Positions 60,399 to 64,000 of a stretch of 64,000 bases of DNA are shown one piece after another. Both the position numbers and the translations under genes were made by a program. The notes under the pieces are model-generated. The model made no database searches. It was not told the DNA's origin and worked only from the letters and a program-made list of their open reading frames with translations. Within the stretch, counting starts at the first letter, position 1. The number at the start of each line of letters is the position of its first letter. Origin of the DNA: Nostoc punctiforme NIES-2108 (GTDB lineage Bacteria > Cyanobacteriota > Cyanobacteriia > Cyanobacteriales > Nostocaceae); assembly GCA_003326195.1 (NCBI GenBank), contig LXQE01000096.1, positions 102,520 through 166,519 of the forward strand. Reading direction: 5' to 3'.

Positions 60399-61067
60399 AT
60401 GCCTGTCGAACAACGCTCTCACGACACCAACAATGGTTCCTTGCCTTATCTTTTCTCGCCTGTTTCTGACAATGCCAACAAACCTGCACCCTTAATACTT
60501 TTTCTGCACGGAGGACGCGATCGCGGGACGGATTTGAATGTGCTACTGAAATGGGGTCTACCTCGTTTCGTGGATTTATCCAACTCATTGCCTTATGTCT
60601 TTGCTGCGCCCCAAATTCCGGCTGAACAGACTTGGGCAGATCGAGCAGATGATGTGCTTACTTTGCTTGATGAACTGATTGTTTCTCAGCCTGTCGATCC
60701 AGCGCGAGTGATATTGGCTGGGTTCAGCTTAGGCTCGGCGGGTATCTGGCATATCGCTGCTTTACATCCCGATCGCTTCGCAGGTTTAGTACCTGTTTCT
60801 GGACGTGTACCAAAAACATTAGCAGAAAGCGAACTAGCTGCACTCAAAGACATTCCCGTTCAGATATTCCAAGGTGGACAGGACAAAAATCTGCCGATTG
60901 AGGATACAGAGAATTTTGTTGAGCGCTTACGCAAAGTCGGGGGGAAAGTTGATTTGACAGTGCTACCGGAAGGCGATCATTTTATTGCAGATGAAGTATA
61001 CGGCGATCCGAAGTTACAACAATGGCTAATTTCCCAGAACCGTCGTGAAATTTCTGTAGTCGCTTGA
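60399..61067 (+). CDS. Alpha/beta hydrolase (dienelactone hydrolase / esterase-like)
   Basis: The 222-residue protein has an alpha/beta hydrolase fold with ILFLHGGRDRGTDLN (oxyanion HGG), the nucleophile Ser in ILAGFSLGSAGIWHIAA, Asp in QIFQGGQDKNLPIEDT and His in LPEGDHFIADEVYGD. No signal peptide is present. Such esterases cleave small esters or lactones. Linked position after the amidohydrolase and monooxygenase suggests a role in the same catabolic set, which is inference. A C-rich low-complexity stretch (about 60280-60365) separates it from the amidohydrolase. Confidence 0.82.
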   Translation: MPVEQRSHDTNNGSLPYLFSPVSDNANKPAPLILFLHGGRDRGTDLNVLLKWGLPRFVDLSNSLPYVFAAPQIPAEQTWADRADDVLTLLDELIVSQPVDPARVILAGFSLGSAGIWHIAALHPDRFAGLVPVSGRVPKTLAESELAALKDIPVQIFQGGQDKNLPIEDTENFVERLRKVGGKVDLTVLPEGDHFIADEVYGDPKLQQWLISQNRREISVVA

Positions 61068-61221
61068 AGTAAAATGTTCAAAAACTAACTTGCAATATTC
61101 TGTGAGGTAGGCAGCGTCCTGCCTGCCTAACATAACAATATATTAATATCTTCTAGAATCATGAACATAATGCTTCTTCTCAAGTCAAAACCGAACTTTT
61201 TCGGCAAAATTCAGTTGACTT

Positions 61222-61842
61222 ATGTCAGATTCTCGCAAAGAAATCAGAATTTGTTTTATCGGTGAATCCTTTGTCAATGGCACAGGCGATCCAGAGTTTT
61301 TGGGTTGGACAGGTAGAGTGTGCCGCAATGCTGAGTTAAGAGGATACGCTATCACCCATTACAACTTGGGGGTGCGGGCAGAGACAAGTCGGTATCTCAA
61401 ACAACGTTGGTACTCAGAAGTCTCCTATCGTCTCCCCAGAGAATCCGATGGTCGAGTAGTGTTTTCTTTTGGGGCAAACGATTCAGGATGGGCGGGTAAA
61501 CAGCAAGGAATCGAACTTTCTGAATCGATCGCAAATGCTCGCACTATCTTAAGCCAAGCAAAGCAACTCTATCCGATCTTGATGGTTAGTCCGCCACCTT
61601 GTGGTGATGTCGATCAAGAAAAAAGAAATCAAATTCTTGCAAATCTCTCAGAGGAATTCGCATTGGTTTGCGATCAACTAGATGTTCCGTATCTCGATGT
61701 GTTTTCTAGTTTGGTGAAGTCACCAATCTGGCTAGCAGAAGCAAAAGCTAATGATGGCGCTCACCCAAAAGCAGATGGTTATGCAGAATTTGCTGCGATC
61801 GTCCAAAACTGGGAAGGTTGGTTAAATTGGTTCACGCCTTAA
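61222..61842 (+). CDS. SGNH/GDSL hydrolase family protein
   Basis: The 206-residue protein has the SGNH blocks: ICFIGESFVNGTGDPEFLGW (block I, Ser in GESF), LGVRAETSRY, VVFSFGANDSGWAGKQ (block III, Asn in GAND) and the final DGAHPKADGYAEFA (block V, Asp and His). It lacks a signal peptide. SGNH enzymes hydrolyse esters or acyl groups; substrate unknown. It follows the esterase by 154 bp on the same strand. The block layout and length are normal for the family. Confidence 0.85.
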   Translation: MSDSRKEIRICFIGESFVNGTGDPEFLGWTGRVCRNAELRGYAITHYNLGVRAETSRYLKQRWYSEVSYRLPRESDGRVVFSFGANDSGWAGKQQGIELSESIANARTILSQAKQLYPILMVSPPPCGDVDQEKRNQILANLSEEFALVCDQLDVPYLDVFSSLVKSPIWLAEAKANDGAHPKADGYAEFAAIVQNWEGWLNWFTP

Positions 61843-62015
61843 AAATACCGACTATCCTATTGGCTAATTATGGCTTAGTCGATGTGTCAGGGTTTTAGTT
61901 TTGCGTTAGCGTACCCCTGCGGGGAAGCAAGCTACGCGTAGCGAGAGAAGCGGGGCGGAACACACGTCGCATTCTATTTAAAAATTTCCACACTTTCTCA
62001 ATCAACAACATTTTT

Positions 62016-63014
62016 ATGACCTTATCAACTACTAATCTCGGTAAAACTGGATTGACCGTTTCGCGTCTTTGTCTCGGCACTATGACCTTTGGTTTGCAGA
62101 CCGACGAAGAAACTTCCAGGCAGATCCTCGACACCGCCGCCGATGGTGGTATCAACTTTTTAGATACAGCCGACGTTTATCCCCTCGGCGGCGGGCTTGC
62201 TACTGCGGGACGCACCGAAGAAATCGTTGGGCGCTGGCTCAAAGGCAAACGCGAACATTTTATCTTAGCTACCAAGTGCGTTGGTCGAGTTGGCCCTGCA
62301 CCTTGGGATCAAGGGGCTTCCCGGAAACATATTTTGGATGCGATCGATGCTTCTCTGCGGCGGCTGGGAACCGATTATATCGATCTGTACCAGTTGCACT
62401 CCGACGATGCTTCAACTCCCCTTGATGAGACTTTGGAAGCGCTCGATGCAGTGGTTCGTGCTGGCAAAGTGCGCTACATCGGGGTTTCCAACTTCTTAGC
62501 CTACCGACTTGCCCGTGCTTTGGGTCGTGCTGAGACGCGCAATCTAACTAAGTTCGTCTCTATTCAGCCCCGCTACAACCTGTTATTCCGCGAAATTGAG
62601 CGAGAACTATTGCCCCTGGCCAAAGAAGAAGGATTGGGTGTAATTTCCTACAATCCCTTGGCAGGTGGTCTACTTACAGGCAAACACAATTTTACTCAAG
62701 GCCCCACATCAGGTACACGTTTTACGCTAGGTGCTGCCGCAGAACGTTATCAAGATCGTTACTGGCGCGATCGCGAGTTCAATACTGTCGAAGATTTACG
62801 CACAGTAGCGGATCTCGCTGGATTTTCTCTCACCACTCTAGCAGTGGCTTGGGTATTATCTAATCCCATTATCACTGCCCCCATCATTGGCGCTAGCCGT
62901 CCAGAACAACTTGCTGACAACCTCAAGGCGCTAGAACTAAAACTTGACGACAATTTGAAACAAAAGTTAGACGACCTAACCGCCGAATACCGGAGGGGAG
63001 ATTCTCTTCGTTAG
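62016..63014 (+). CDS. Aldo/keto reductase
   Basis: The 332-residue TIM-barrel protein has the aldo/keto reductase features: LGKTGLTVSRLCLGTMTFG, the catalytic Asp and Tyr in GINFLDTADVYPLGG, Lys in HFILATKCVGRVG, and His in DLYQLHSDD. The NADPH-binding PIIGASRPEQLADNLKAL is near the C-terminus. It should reduce aldehydes or ketones to alcohols with NADPH. It is the last of the catabolism-like genes on this strand before an ABC transporter gene 112 bp further. The substrate cannot be told from sequence. Confidence 0.88.
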   Translation: MTLSTTNLGKTGLTVSRLCLGTMTFGLQTDEETSRQILDTAADGGINFLDTADVYPLGGGLATAGRTEEIVGRWLKGKREHFILATKCVGRVGPAPWDQGASRKHILDAIDASLRRLGTDYIDLYQLHSDDASTPLDETLEALDAVVRAGKVRYIGVSNFLAYRLARALGRAETRNLTKFVSIQPRYNLLFREIERELLPLAKEEGLGVISYNPLAGGLLTGKHNFTQGPTSGTRFTLGAAAERYQDRYWRDREFNTVEDLRTVADLAGFSLTTLAVAWVLSNPIITAPIIGASRPEQLADNLKALELKLDDNLKQKLDDLTAEYRRGDSLR

Positions 63015-63125
63015 TTTCTATTGATAAAAAATGATTTTCATGATTATGAATTACGTTAGCGCAGCACTAGCGATGTAGGAGCATCATTACGAATTGGTAT
63101 TAGAGGTTTGCAAACCGGAACTTTC

Positions 63126-64000
63126 ATGACAAAAAAGACCAGACAATCCAAATCCTTTCAACGTGCTCCTGATGCACCAGATTTGCCATCAACTCCATTC
63201 AGGTTCATTTGCTATTTTGTTAACCAGTTTCGCTGGTGGTATGTGTTAATGGTGATCCTGGAGGTAATACACGCAACCTGTGGCATCATGCTGCCTTATG
63301 CTATTGGTGAGATCATTCGGGGCGTGACGCGATCGACGGGCGACAGTAAGCCCATTTTTGATGCCATGAAGCAACCCTTGATGTTGTTCATCGGCTTGAG
63401 TGTGGGTGAAGTGGTATTTGGGCGCTCGGCTGGACTCTTGCAGACAATCCTCCATCCCATCCACCGACAACATATTGTGCGATCGCTATATGCCTACTTG
63501 CAACACCATTCGCATCGCTACTTAAGCAGCAGTTTTTCTGGGGCATTGGCACATCGGATTAGCGAAACTTCTCTAGGTGTTACCCAGACGATGCAAATGA
63601 TGATTACTGAATTTATGCCAGTAATTGTTGTGTATACTGTCGCCACGACGATACTGTATCGCGCCTATCCTCCACTGGCTGCACTCGTGGGAATATGGGC
63701 AGTTCTCTTCATCAGTATTTCGTTCTGGCTGGCAACTCGCTGCCGATTTTACTCCCGCAAAGCCGCAGCCGCCAGAAGTGAGACAACTGGCATCATTGTA
63801 GATACAGTCACAAATCTCACTAGTAGCCGACTATTTGCTCGCTTTGGTTTTGAACGACGTTATTTGAATGAGCAATTAAGGCACGAACTCAAACACGTGA
63901 GAGAGTCCAACTGGTACTCAGAGCGCATTCGCTGGTTTCAGTTCATCTCAGCAGCTATTCTAAAAATCAGCACCCTGTATTACTCGCTTTCTCTGTGGAG
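63126..64000 (+). CDS. ABC transporter membrane domain, fused-type exporter (C-terminus beyond window)
   Basis: The 291 visible codons start at ATG 63126 and stay open to the window edge. The sequence shows a type 1 ABC exporter membrane domain: WWYVLMVILEVIHATCGIML, a second helix near IGLSVGEVVFGRSAGLL, HRYLSSSFSGALAHRISETS (the typical linker region), then three more helices. The ATP-binding domain is expected further right, outside the window. It would export a small molecule or lipid; the substrate is unknown. Position after the catabolism-like genes suggests a functional link, which is inference. Confidence 0.83.
   Translation, partial: MTKKTRQSKSFQRAPDAPDLPSTPFRFICYFVNQFRWWYVLMVILEVIHATCGIMLPYAIGEIIRGVTRSTGDSKPIFDAMKQPLMLFIGLSVGEVVFGRSAGLLQTILHPIHRQHIVRSLYAYLQHHSHRYLSSSFSGALAHRISETSLGVTQTMQMMITEFMPVIVVYTVATTILYRAYPPLAALVGIWAVLFISISFWLATRCRFYSRKAAAARSETTGIIVDTVTNLTSSRLFARFGFERRYLNEQLRHELKHVRESNWYSERIRWFQFISAAILKISTLYYSLSLW

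Overview
The window reads as chromosomal DNA of a filamentous, Nostoc-like cyanobacterium. The evidence is many HIP1 octamers (GCGATCGC, for example 3812-3819 and 4203-4210), a CO2-uptake NDH-1 operon, a CrtR beta-carotene hydroxylase, a CruP-type lycopene cyclase paralogue, pentapeptide-repeat and CHAD proteins, CCCAATG heptamer repeats, and many short palindromic or MITE-like repeats between genes. I could not fix the species from the sequence alone.

Layout. 1-3824 is the N-terminal part of a TamB-like envelope protein that runs off the left edge. 4.5-17.3 kb holds housekeeping and carotenoid genes (a DUF4912 protein, a NAGPA-like lipoprotein, crtR, an LprI-like protein, cruP with two tandem membrane paralogues, Uma2, a large pentapeptide protein), plus a frameshifted cupin gene and an IS630-type fragment. 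18.0-24.2 kb is an NDH-1 CO2-uptake operon: ndhF, an exported beta-carbonic anhydrase, ndhD, and a CO2 hydration protein. 24.6-29.1 kb has a GST, ChrA with a phosphatase-like partner, a decayed gene, and a GNAT acetyltransferase. 29.4-32.7 kb is an ECF42-type sigma factor facing a DGPF/SnoaL/VOC operon, with a duplicated promoter-like box between them. 32.8-36.1 kb holds a hypothetical, a DUF72 protein, a J-domain/pentapeptide fusion and a zinc-ribbon membrane protein.

The most striking region is 36379-36853, upstream of aroF (DAHP synthase). One sigma70-like promoter is followed by two successive short ORFs, each packed with Phe, Tyr and Trp codons (YFYFWY and WFYGFYFW). Each short ORF is followed by competing RNA hairpins ending in an intrinsic terminator. 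This looks like a tandem, ribosome-mediated aromatic amino acid attenuator.

38.0-46.9 kb holds a small exported protein, a sterol-desaturase-like enzyme, a nested repeat island, a large OmpR-type regulator fused to a histidine kinase with a downstream CheY-like partner, a NIL-ferredoxin, a DUF3616 protein and a CHAD protein. 47.7-53.4 kb is a chaperone-usher fimbrial island (two subunit-like proteins, a chaperone, a third exported subunit-like protein, an usher). 54.0-63.0 kb holds a B12-radical SAM protein, a doubly frameshifted PaiB-like gene, and a set of catabolism-like genes (flavin monooxygenase, amidohydrolase, alpha/beta hydrolase, SGNH hydrolase, aldo/keto reductase). An ABC transporter gene is cut by the right edge.
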